Shown piece after piece: positions 11,497 to 62,995 of a DNA stretch of 64,000 nucleotides. The notes under the pieces are model-generated. The model saw only the letters and a list, made by a program, of their open reading frames with translations. It did not search any database and was not told where the DNA came from. The position numbers and the translations under genes were made by a program. The stretch's first letter is position 1, and each line of letters begins with the position of its first letter. Source of the stretch: Oscarella lobularis (Eukaryota; Porifera; Homoscleromorpha; Homosclerophorida; Oscarellidae); the NCBI RefSeq assembly GCF_947507565.1, contig NC_089175.1:682001-746000 (forward strand), in the 5' to 3' direction.

Positions 11497-14400
11497 TCAT
11501 TGCAATTTGTAATAGTCGATGCATTTTCTGAGCTCGGCTGCAGAACGAGCCTCGTACACCTCGGCAATTGTGTGAACGGTGTCCTCTCTTCCGCTCGCCG
11601 ATCGCATTCGATGGTCCGTTCGAAAGACGAGCACTCGCTCCCCAATGGGCTGCAATTTCGTGACGCTAATATAGGGGCACTCGCTTCTCGCGCCGACGAG
11701 CACGTGCTCCAAAACGGGTCGACACCACAGAACGCAAACGATCGTCGGAATCGTCGCCGTCATCACGTCGAAAACGACGACGCCGCCGCCGTCGCAACCG
11801 ATCCATATATCGTCGCCCACGGCGCACAGACACGTCACTTCGCGCAGACGACGTTTACTCAAATTTTCGTCCGAGAACAACGTCTTCGACGGAGGCGGCG
11901 AGAGCGCGCGAACGTTGGCGTCGTCGAGAAGATCTCTCACGCGCCACGCGCCCGTCGTTCGTCGCGTTTCGACGTCGACGCGAACGAATCGATCGCGCGC
12001 AATCGCGTCGCACATCCACACCGATTCGTCGACGACGGCGCACTCCTTGATTCGCTGCATTTCGTCGACGACGATCGTCGCGACGACGCGATTCGCTCTC
12101 GTCGTCGTATCGATGACGGCGATTTCGTTGCCTCGGACGCGCCACAATTCGCCGGGACGGACGAGAACGAGAAAGGCGGACGCGGTCGTCGTCTCGTCGC
12201 TCTTTCGCGGTCCTTCGATTCGCGTTCGAAGCGGCGGTAATTCCCATTCCCAATCGACGTCTCGAAACGATTTTTTATCTGTGACGTCGCCGTTCTGTGT
12301 TCGTTGACCGGACGGCGATTCGCTGCCGTAGAACGTCGCCAATTCGTCGCTTTCCAGAAGAGCAAATATTTTCATTTCTTTACCGGCCTTCGTTGGTTGC
12401 GATTTGAAGTCGATTGTCGCAGCTGCCGGAGTGGATTTGAATAGCGCCACCTGTCGAGCGATGACCCCTTCGCCGCACTCGAAAACGCGCATTTTGCCCG
12501 AACGGAAACCCGTCCAGAGACGACCGCGCAGCCAGAGCATCGCCGACAACGAATCGTCCGTCGAATGCGAGCTGATTTTCTGATCGGAGACGACGAAACT
12601 AAATAGGGGATCGCTGACGACGAGAGACTCGGACGCGGTGAGGAGAAGCGAAAAAGCGAACGGTCTCGACCCGTACTGATTGTCATCCAATTCAAAATCG
12701 TCGTCCTGTTGTTCTTCTTCTTCTTCTTCGGATTTTACGGACTCGACGGGCGTTGGACTGCCGAGCACTTTTTCCTTTCTCGTATTGAACTCCGATATCA
12801 TTTCCCGTTCGAACGCCGCCGCGACCACTTCGCTCGGCGGCGGCGACGGCGGCGAGCGCGCCGTCGAAACCTGCTTGACGAACTTCTGCTTTCGTTTCGC
12901 TATCTCTTTCGATTCCTCCAAAGACATTAGCTTCGGTATGGAACGCGGACGAGACGGATCGCCGCTTTGGTTCCCTTGGGACAACGATCGATGGTAACGC
13001 GGATTCCTCGGAGATAACGACGCTGTTTGAACGAGAGTCGATGTGACGAGCTCCGAACGGATGCGTCGTCTTGCCCGCGGCAACATCGCCGAATCTTTCT
13101 CCTCCACGTTCTCTTCCTCCTCTTTCTCTTCCGACTCCTCTCTACTAAAAACGGGCGCTTCGATAAACTTTTCAAATATTTCGTAATTGGATATGACGGT
13201 GGAGAAGACGACGTCATTTTGGCCCACTCCTCCTCCTCCTTCTCCGCTCGTCGGCAAAGTGAGATCCTTGCAGCACAAATGAAAGCTCGGTTCGCTCATT
13301 TCGGCGACAATCTCGCCGGCTGACGGTCGCTTATTCGGCCAATATTTCCAACATCGTTTTATAAGCGCTTGCAGATAGACCAACGATTGTCCGTTGGGCA
13401 ACGTGGGATGTTGACTATGCCGAATTTTGAACTCGACAACCGACGGCAAAACGCCGCTCGGAGCGAACGGATGATCCCCCGTCAAAATCTTATACAAAAC
13501 CGTTCCGTAGCTGAATATATCGACGCGAGAATCGTACAATTTCCCGGCGGAATCCGCCGAGACAATTTGCTCGGGCGCCTGATACGCCGTCGTTCCCTGC
13601 GACGCTTTGACGCCCGCGTGAAGTCGCGTCGTCAACGAGATGCCGTAATCGCTCAACTTCACGTTAATCGGCGCGTCGAGCGAATCGGACCAAACGAGAA
13701 CGTTCTGCGGTTTCAAATCGAGATAGCATATGGAATTCTCGTGCAGATACTCGAGTCCGAGTGCGATTTGATAAGCGATTCGATGCGTGAGCTGGCGACG
13801 AAGAACGCCGTCGTGGAGACTCGTCTGAAAGTTCGTCTCGTCGCCGTCGCCGTCGCCGGCGTCGGCGTCGACGAGTCGACGACGCGAATTATCGACGAAA
13901 TCCTCGAGATTTCCGCCCGGCGCCACGTCCATGATAATGCAGGGATAAGGACGAAAGAGAATTCCTTTGAAGACGACGATATTGGGGTGGGACAATCGTT
14001 GAAAGATCATCACTTCGCGTCGAAAGTCGATAAGTCGTTTATAGCATTTGTGCGGCGTTTGTCGACTTCGCTTTTCCCGAGGCCGTATAGCCGCCGCTCG
14101 CGCGCGCGTTGCCGCCATTTTCGTCTCCGTTTTGTATTTCGAAAGCGAGAGCATGCGTCGCAGCGAACCCTTGCCCTTGCGTCGCTTCGACGACGTCGGT
14201 CGCGGCGTCGGATGATGAAAAACGTCGCCGAACGTCGATAGTTGATCGAACACTTTAACGGCGACCGTTCGCTTGTCGTAGATTCCCTCGAAAACGTGCC
14301 CGAAACCGCCGCGACCCAATTCCTTATACGTCGACACGTCGATTTCGAGGAGTTCGTTATTGAGAACGAATCGATCGGGCAGATCGCTCATGACGATGTC

Positions 14401-17400
14401 GGGCACGAGATGGGCGACGTCGAGATTGACGCCGTGTTTGAATCCGATTATCATCGTCTCCTCTTCGCTTACGACCCAAGCGCATTCCTCCGACGAGAAA
14501 TTTCGCGCGTCGGTCGGAATGAGATGTTTCGCAATGAATTCGTTGAGAAGTATGTCGGAACTACGCCCACCGGCACCGCCCACGCAAAACGGTGGATAGG
14601 GTATGAGACATTCGGCTTTGATGTCGTTTTCGTCGAGAAGCGTTTCGACGTGATCGCACACGATTCCGAGCGCGGCGAATCGACGAAACGTGTCGAAAAC
14701 GCATATGTCGATGCCCCACGTCGTGCATCGCTTGCCTTTCGGCTCGACGGACAATTTTCGCGTTGTCGACGACGACGACAATGAGTCGTTGCCGTCGTCG
14801 AGCGGCACGATCGCTTCGACGACGAGACAGCCGGACGAGTAGAAGATGACGAAACCGTCTCGCCAATAGACCGTGTGCGGATGAATGACTTCGCCTTCTT
14901 TTCCCAGCGCTAATCCGCTCAACAACCGGGACATGTCTTGCACGAGGATTCCGATCAGCTGACCCCAGAAGACGGGCGGAAGTTGCGTCGTGCTGTAGAT
15001 GCGACGAACGCACGGTAAATTGTCGTCGTTCGCCGATAGGAATTGCGAGAAGGATAGATTGAGACCGGGGCGCTCTTTGGGAAGGCGAAACGGGAGTAGA
15101 TAGTAGTCAGCGTCAATGGGAACGATAATGTGGAGCTTGGCGAGAAGGGTTAAGCAGGCGTTGATTCCGTCGTTGTCTTGGATTAGGTGGGGTTCCGAGC
15201 TGATGAGATGTTGGAGTTGGGTTTTGGAAACGAAACCCGATCGAGTCAAAAGAGCGGCCGGCCTGTGACTGGTCGCGGTGGCGCTCAGCGAGACGATGAT
15301 CTCAGTCAAGGCGCTCAAATCAGTGAAGTAGTACTCGTATAGATTGCCGGGTGTGTCGCTGTAGTGAACGAGAGCGCCGATTCGAGTGAGAAAATTCATT
15401 GCTAGCGTACGAGAAAAAAGAGACCGGTTTTTTTTTCTCTTTCGCTTTTTACTTTGACTTACTTTGAGTGAAGTCGTCTTCGTCTTTTTCCGATTTTTCC
15501 AGATTGACGATCCAGCTGAGATATTTGCGACGACAGACGACGGCAATTTTCGAATTGCTCTTCATCAATTCGAGTGCAATCGTCCGATAGTCAAGAGGAA
15601 CCTTTACAGTAGAAGGACAATAAATTCCATATAATGCATGTTTGTACCCTTATACTTACTCTGTTTGGAAAGCAATCCAGTTCAAAATAATCATCGCCGT
15701 CTTGTTGTCGCGCCAATTCCATAGCAACCCTGACCAATTCCGCAGACAAACGACTGCGACCTGCTTTTGAAGTCTGATCGACACTGATCATGGAACAACT
15801 CATAGAATATTTCCACGTTTCGATGAACTGTAGAAGACGCTTTCGATTTTCGATAGCCTGGGCGCTCCGATTTTCCGGACCCATCGAAGCGACAAGGACT
15901 CGCACGGTATTGCATTTCACCTGAGAATATTTTAGATATTGATTTGAGGGTGTGCGATTCTCTTATTTGCCTGTATTTTTTCTAGCCAGTTTTCGACTTC
16001 GTTCACTCCGTAGGCGCCGTCCGATTCGTTCCACAGGAGCAAGTGGATGGTGTTCTCGTTGAAGAATGCATGTTGCAAGGCCGGGAAACTCTCTTTATCT
16101 AAGAAAAATAATAAGAGGAAATTTCTATTTGGCGCTAGAGCGCTTACCCATTATTTCCCACACTTTAAAAGTAGCCAAATCAGAAGCAATCTGAAAAATG
16201 ACAGTTTATTGCAATTATAAACAACGCCAAATACATTGCGTTCTACTTGTTCTCCTTTTCTCAGGGAAAACGAACGTTGCCGTTGCAACGACGGACTATT
16301 GCTATCTCGTCGATCTTGATATAGAACCATATTGGTGACAAGAAGATCCTTCAAGTTCTCCTTCACTACAGACGCCGATTCGGTGCAAAACTTTTCTCGA
16401 AGCTTCTTTAGAACCTGCTCCCTAGAAAACTAAAGAGAAATCAGCCATAAATAAATAAATAAATAACGTATCGCCTACGTTGTCTCCTATCACAGTCATT
16501 TTCACTCCGCTGTGATAATCGACGTTGTAGTATTTCTCCCTGATGATGCTTCTCACTCTGGAGTAGTGCACTTTCGCCGATTGGCTGCTGACGAGGTTCG
16601 GATTCACGGCCAAAGCGGCAGCGTGCGAGTCGTCCAATTCGACTTCGTACAGTCGTTTCATTGTGGCCAATTCGTCGGGATACGACTTCACCTTTGGATT
16701 GCTAAAACAAATCACAAAATGTCGTTTAAATAATTCTAAATAGGATACCGTACCCCTCGAGATTCAGTGTCGCCAGAAACGAAAGTTGAAATATCGCTTT
16801 CGGAAAAGCGTTCAGCTTATTTCGACTCAAGTCGAGACGAGACAAAGAGTCGCGAAGCGACAGCGGAAACGAGTCGATCGTCTCGAGCAGATTGCCGGAC
16901 AAGTCCAACGTCTCCAAATGGGGCACTTGCCAGAAGGACGAATCCGGCAACGACTTGATCTGATTACCTGAACACACCAAATGCTTGAGCGACGTGATCT
17001 GAAGAAAAGCGAGCGGCAAAGACAGAAAAATATTCTCGCTCGCTATCAGACTGGTGACCGATTTGGGAATGTGACGGAACTCCGTCTCTCGAGCCGGACC
17101 GAGACAGTTGGCCTTCAAGTTCAAATGCTCGAGAAATTTCATCTTGAGCATCGATATTGGGAGTCGTATGAGCTGATTGAACGACGCCTTGAATCGACGA
17201 AGATTGAGCGCGTCGCCGAACCACTTGGGAAGAGTGATGATCTGATTGCGCGACACGTCGAGATGCGAGAGACGAGGACAACGCCAGACGTGATCGTCGT
17301 CGCCGCCGTCGCCGATCGGCACGTCAAACTTACGAGGCGGCAGAACATCGATCCGATTCGACGATACGTTGAGCGACTCGAGAGATTCGATTTGGAAGAG

Positions 17401-19140
17401 ATAAAGAGGAAGAAATTCCAATTTATTATGCGAGACGTCGATCGCTTTTAATCTAGAACTCGGTTGTCAAGGAGAAACGGATTGGCATGCGCTTGGTTAC
17501 CTTAGTTGCGGTGCCTCTCTGACGTCATAATTTTCGTCGCCACCTAAAGTCGATATTTCGTTTCGAGAGCAGTCCAATTCTTCCAAAATCGGAAACGTGC
17601 CGTCGAGCAAATGAAAGGGAATCGATCGGAGTTGATTTCCCGACACGTCGACTTTGGTGAGCCACGCGCTTCTCTCCGTCTCGATTCCGCGCAGCCAGCC
17701 ACCGTCCAACAGGCGCAATCCCACCCGACTCCAATCGACTTCGCAACCGCTAATCGGCAAACGATTATGAAGAAAAACGCGACGCATTCGACATCGAAAC
17801 TTCGCCAAAGCGCGTCCAAAACACGCGTAACAGTCCTCCGGCAACGACGACTTCAACTGGGCGCCCTTCTCGACGAGCAGCAAAACGAAATCGTCTCGAC
17901 CCATCCGACAGGAATTCACGATGCTCTTCTCATAGTCGACAGCGTCGCCAAACTCCTTCAAAGAATCGAGAAGAGTCTCAAATAGAGCGACCGGATACTC
18001 GCAACGGGAAGTAACTTCATCGAGGAGAACCTCGCACGAGCACAGATCCGGATGAAGAACGACGTCTTGTTTGCGTAATTCGTTGACAAGGTCAACGTAT
18101 TCGTTCAAAAAGGCGTCGTAAAGAACGGAAACGTCGAGCGACGCGCCTTTCGAGACGAGATAGCTCATCGCTTTTCCGCTGCCGGCTTTCGCCGCCGATT
18201 CGACGGCGCCGCGAAAATCGACGCCGATGTCGAGCGAGAGTTGAATGTCGTGGAGGGCTTCGAGTGCGACGACGTTGTCGCACTTCGCCGCCTCGCGAAA
18301 GAACTTGTGGACGATTTGCGGCGACGCGCTTCCGTCGTCGTCGTCGGCTTTGAGTTGAGCGAGAGCGACGACGTCGCCATTGCCGCCGCGACGAATCGAC
18401 GTCAGAATTTCGTCGAATCGATTCGAATCAAAATCGACTAGAGGAACGCGAAGACAGAGGGCGTTCGCTGCTGCGAAATACCATGAAATTTCTACCATAC
18501 CTATTTCGACTTTTGTGATGTTGAGCTCGGCCATCGTCTCGTGTGATAGTTCCCGTATATTGATAATTGCTTTGACCGGCATCAGGGTCACGAGGACGAC
18601 GTTTTCCGTGCGATCGGACAGCTTCAGACCTTCCCAGACCATTTCGCGATATTTGATGTCGATTGCGATGCTTAGATTTTGACACAGCAAGTCGACGTGC
18701 GCCCAGGTGAGACGATTCAAATTCAAATTCAAAGTGAAGGCAACGGAACAATAATTCAAAACTAAAAATGAAAAAAATTAAAATTCATTATTAAATATTG
18801 ATTTCTTGCCTTCTAATTTCGGATATTCCGTCTCAGCTGGATCAGCCATGAGATTTCGCGAGGATCGCTCCTTATTGTAGTCATCGATTAGCGCGATTAA
18901 ATTTGAATTTGGAACGGACTGCGATACGACGTGGGCGAGCAATTGAAGATTGTCCGGATTGATGAGACGTTTCGTGGAGAGCCAGCCCAAGAGATACGAC
19001 GCCGTCTTGATGCCCTCCAGCTGAGTGCGAGTCATCATGCCCAAGCATTCGCAATGACGCTTGAGATGGTCCAATTGCTGCGACGAAATTTCGCTGGCGA
19101 TCGTTTCGAGAAGCGATCGAAAATTCGACATCGATTCCAT
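11497..19140 (-). CDS. LRRK/Roco-family kinase with N-terminal death-effector domain and degenerate Roc
   Basis: The order is DED (MESMSNFRSLLETIAS..., exon from 19140), an ankyrin-like alpha-helical region (17.5-18.76 kb), leucine-rich repeats (16.73-17.6 kb; LDVSRNQIITLP, LVCSGNQIKSLP, LDLSRNKLNAFP), a Roc-like domain (15.6-16.5 kb), COR (MNFLTRIGALVHYSD...), Ser/Thr-Tyr kinase and a C-terminal WD40-like propeller ending CIDYYKLQ. COR, kinase and propeller lie in one exon of nearly 4 kb. Kinase motifs are intact: GRGGFG, VAVKVF, FRREVMIF, YLDLKPQNVL and SDYGIS, with DYG in place of DFG as in LRRK2. Ank-LRR-Roc-COR-kinase-WD40 is the LRRK1/2 plan; the DED is additional. Two introns appear to use GC donors (18809-18762 and 15970-15921). 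The N-terminal exons are duplicated at 61.4-62.3 kb. Confidence 0.87.
15600..16510 (-). other. Degenerate Roc (GTPase-like) domain
   Basis: Reads MTVIGDN, then after an intron FSREQVLKKLREKF where a P-loop GxxxxGK(S/T) should be. The switch II position has FKVWEIMDKESF instead of WDFAGQE. The base-recognition position has VLVASMGPENRS instead of VGTHLD. Flanking hydrophobic strands align well with Roc of LRRK1, so the fold seems kept while nucleotide contacts are lost. Confidence 0.65.
18873..19122 (-). other. Death-effector domain of the LRRK-like protein
   Basis: Residues about 7-90. The helix pattern FRSLLETIASEISSQQLDHL, then LEGIKTASYLLGWLSTKRLI and NLQLLAHVV...LIALIDDYN, fits the DED fold of FADD and caspase-8: FxxLL at helix 1, LxxLK in helix 2, a G-x-K-T-A-S-x-L-L helix 3 and a final hydrophobic helix ending IDDYN. 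DEDs form homotypic filaments in apoptosis and NF-kB signalling (family knowledge). The DED reads directly into the next exon through a GC-AG intron. Confidence 0.75.
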
Positions 19141-19839
19141 TTCTTTCTTTGCGTGGGGGTGCGTCGATTGTCACGTGAAAAATCTGCATTTCCTGCTTTC
19201 GATTTGATGAATTGCTTTGTTTGAGGCGACTTACTGGTTTTTGATGAAAAGGGGCGTTTCTCTAGATTTCCTTGGTTTGTTTTCTCTGCTGTCGTTAGCG
19301 TTGCAAGCTTCCTGGCGGATGCGGCACACTTTGCGTCGGATTGAATCGATCTAAGACCGCGTTCTGTTCATCGAATGCGGCTTGGACGACTCCGGGCACG
19401 TTCCGGCGAAAGGAACTGCGAAAAGACGTGAAAAGCTAAGCTAAACTGCAAGACGACGTCGATTAGGTACAGAATAAGCAGAATTTCGCCGTTAGTTCTT
19501 ACCAACCGAAGTGAAAACGATCGCTTTGGCTTTAGCTTGGAGACAGATGCGTTGCTTGTGCAGCGTTACGACACCTCGAGCTATTCTTACGACAGTACTC
19601 GTAAGTAGACACGTGACAAGACGGAAATAGAGACAGCCGCTCTTTTCATTGGGATAATACGCTAGTCCTGCCCGTTGCCACTAACTATAACATTCACTGT
19701 CTAAAATTACAACCATTTAGGACAAATTGACTCCAACGATCCGTAGTGTGCAGGTTACTAATGGTTATCAGTAGTAGTGCCTACTAAGTGATTTGTGCTG
19801 TTAAAGTTGTATGCGCGTGCACTGAAAAGGTTTCTGTGC
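19141..19839. other. Intergenic region between RTK 3' end and LRRK 5' end, duplicated at 62.26-62.93 kb
   Basis: No exon recognised. It should hold the LRRK promoter and the RTK 3' UTR. The same sequence recurs at 62259-62933 with about 95% identity by eye plus several small deletions, for instance about 29 bp missing from the right copy after CAGATGCGTTGC. Confidence 0.7.
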
Positions 19840-60619
<40,780 letters not shown>

Positions 60620-61443
60620 AGTATACAGTAGAACGCGTCACGGCAGCTGATTTTTAGTCAAGCTCCCTTAATTGCACTTCAGTTCCCAATCGCAGTTGAG
60701 ACCAGCGCGGCGGCGGCCCATGCACCAGAGATGAAACGCGACGACTGTAGGCGCGGGTAAGTGCTTTCGGCAAAGATGCGCGCAATATAGCCAAGAGCAG
60801 GATCAAACCCCTAAAGGTCGATCACGCGGTTTGGAGATACGTTGGGGACAAATCACATGCTCACTGTCTCGATCTACATAACTGAATAAGCTCACAAATA
60901 GGCCCGACAATTAACGCTGCTATAAAATCACAGCGTTCGAGCCAAAGCTCTCGTCGCAATAGCGTTCAGTTGACGACCGATCGAGGCTAGCTAACTTCTT
61001 GGACGCAAGAACCCATCAAACTCCAGTCATCAGAGACCGTTGATTGAAGACACGGAAATAGACACTATTCCACTACGTTATCGACGTTAGAAATTCATCG
61101 ACTTCGAGCATTCGCGGGGGTGCCGTGAAGAAAACTCGGACGAAAATCGGGTAGCCCAACTTGACGACGCTGAGCAGCAGAACAAATCGTCTCGACCCTT
61201 CTGACAGCAATTCACGACGCTTTAGTATCGTCGGTGTTTCAGTCTCTGGCCAGGACGACGCGAAACTGTTCGAGAAGGTTCTGCGCGTGCCCGGCTGCTA
61301 GTCACGTGCCTATGGAACGCTTTCCTCGCCACTAAGACCTTCGTGTAGAACGTCACGGTAGTCACCGGCAAGCTCGCTTGCAGCTCAGTTGCCCGTTCCC
61401 AATCGGTCGAGACCAGCGGCTCACTAGAAATGAAACTTGACGA
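60620..61443. other. Upstream region of the giant RTK up to the duplication junction
   Basis: No exon recognised. It must hold the RTK promoter. A stretch near 60540-60770 resembles 61335-61445: both have CCTTCGTGT, GTAGAACG..TCACGG, TTCCCAATCG and GAGACCAGCG in the same order. Part of the upstream sequence therefore occurs twice, the second time ending at the junction with the LRRK fragment. Confidence 0.6.
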
Positions 61444-62258
61444 TTGTGGACAATTTGCGGCGATGCGCTTCCGTCGTCGTCGTCGGCTTTGAGTTGAGCG
61501 AGAGCGACGTCGCCGTTGCCGCCGCGACGAATCGACGTCAGAATTTCGTCGAATCGATTCGAATCAAAATCGACTAGAGGGATGCGTTCGACGCCGCTGC
61601 GAGATACAATGAAATTTCTACTACCTATTTCGACTTTTGTGATGTCGAGCTCGGCCATCGTCTCGTGTGATAGTTCCCGTATATTGATCATTGCTTTGAC
61701 CGGCATCAGGGTCACGAGGACGACGTTTTCGGCGCAATCGGACAGCTTCAGACCTTCCCAGACCATTTCGCGATTTTGATCACGACGCTTAGATTTTGAC
61801 AGAGCAAGTCGACGTGCGCCCAGGTGAGACGATTCAAATCCAAATTCAAAGTGAAGGCAACAGAACAATAATTAAAAACTAGAAAAATAAAAAATTCATT
61901 ATCAAATATTTTTAATTGCTTTCTTGCCTTCTAATTTCGGATATTCCGTCTTGGCCGGATCAGCCATGAGATTTCGCGAGAATCACTCCTTATTGTAGTC
62001 ATTGATTAACGCGATTAAATTTGAATTTGGAACGGACTGCGAAACGACGTGGGTGAGCAATTGAAGATTATCCGGATTGATGAGACGTTTCGTGGAGAGC
62101 CAGCCCAAGAGAAACGACGCCGTCTTGATGCCCTCCAGCTGAGTGCGAGTCATCATGCCCAAGCATTCGCAATGACGCTTGAGATGGTCCAATTGCTGCG
62201 ACGAAATTTCGCTGGCGATCGTTTCGAGAAGCGATCGAAAATTCAACATCAATTCCAT
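61444..62258 (-). pseudogene. Duplicated 5' fragment of the LRRK-like gene (DED plus part of next exon)
   Basis: The DED exon (62258 down) is almost the same as that at 19140 but ends in a stop directly after LINDYNKE at 61983: the CGA of the intact gene has become TGA. The next exon (61868 down) keeps EMVWEGLKLSD, VVLVTLMPVKA and VPLVDFD-like stretches but has small indels that break the frame near VEIG, and it stops matching at about 61444. LRR, Roc, COR and kinase are absent. It is best read as a truncated pseudogene. The 91-residue DED frame alone is still open from an ATG and could in principle make a small DED-only protein. Confidence 0.8.
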
Positions 62259-62933
62259 TTCTTTCTTTACGTGGGGGTGCGTCGATTGTCACGTGAAAAA
62301 TCTGCATTTCCTGCTTTCGATTTGATGAATTGCTTTGTTTGAGGCGACTTACTGGTTTTTGATGAAAAGGGGCGTTTCTCTAGATTTCCTTGGTTTGTTT
62401 TCTCTGCTGTCGTTAGCGTTGCAAGCTTCCTGGCGGATGCGGCACACTTTGGGTCGGATTGAATCGATCTAAGACAGCGTTCTGTTCATCGAATGCGGCT
62501 TGGACGACTCCGGGCACGTTCCGGCGAAAGGAACTGCGAAAAGACGTGAAAAGCTAAGCTAAACTGCAAGACGACGTCGATTAGGTACAGAATAAGCAGA
62601 ATTTCGCCGTTAGTTCTTACCAAACGAAGTGAAAACGATCGCTTTGCTTTAGCTTGGAGACAGATGCGTTGCTATTCTTACGACAGTACTCGTGAACAGG
62701 CACGTGACAAGACGGAAATCGAGACAGCAAATTACGACGCTCTTTTCATAGGGATAATACGCTAGTCATGCCCGTTGCCACATTCACTGTCTAAAATTAC
62801 AACCATTTGGGACAAAATATTTAGTGCAGTTACTAATGGCTACCAGTAGTATAGGCCCCAGTAGTAGTGCCTACTAAGTGATTCGTGCTGTTATAGTTGT
62901 ATGCGTGTGAAATGAAAAGGTTGCTGCATGTGC
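62259..62933. other. Duplicated intergenic region between the LRRK fragment and the second RTK
   Basis: Counterpart of 19141-19839 at high identity, with small deletions and one short insertion (ATAGGCCCCAGTAGT near 62850). No exon recognised. Confidence 0.75.
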
Positions 62934-62995
62934 CTACAGGTAAATTGTCGGCTCCGGCGAGACGCCGGTGTACCGTGACGACGGATTTTCGTTGA

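Noticed and set aside
60921-60928. TATAAAAT word upstream of the giant RTK
   Set aside because: It reads on the plus strand while the gene is on the minus strand, and a single AT-rich word is weak evidence.
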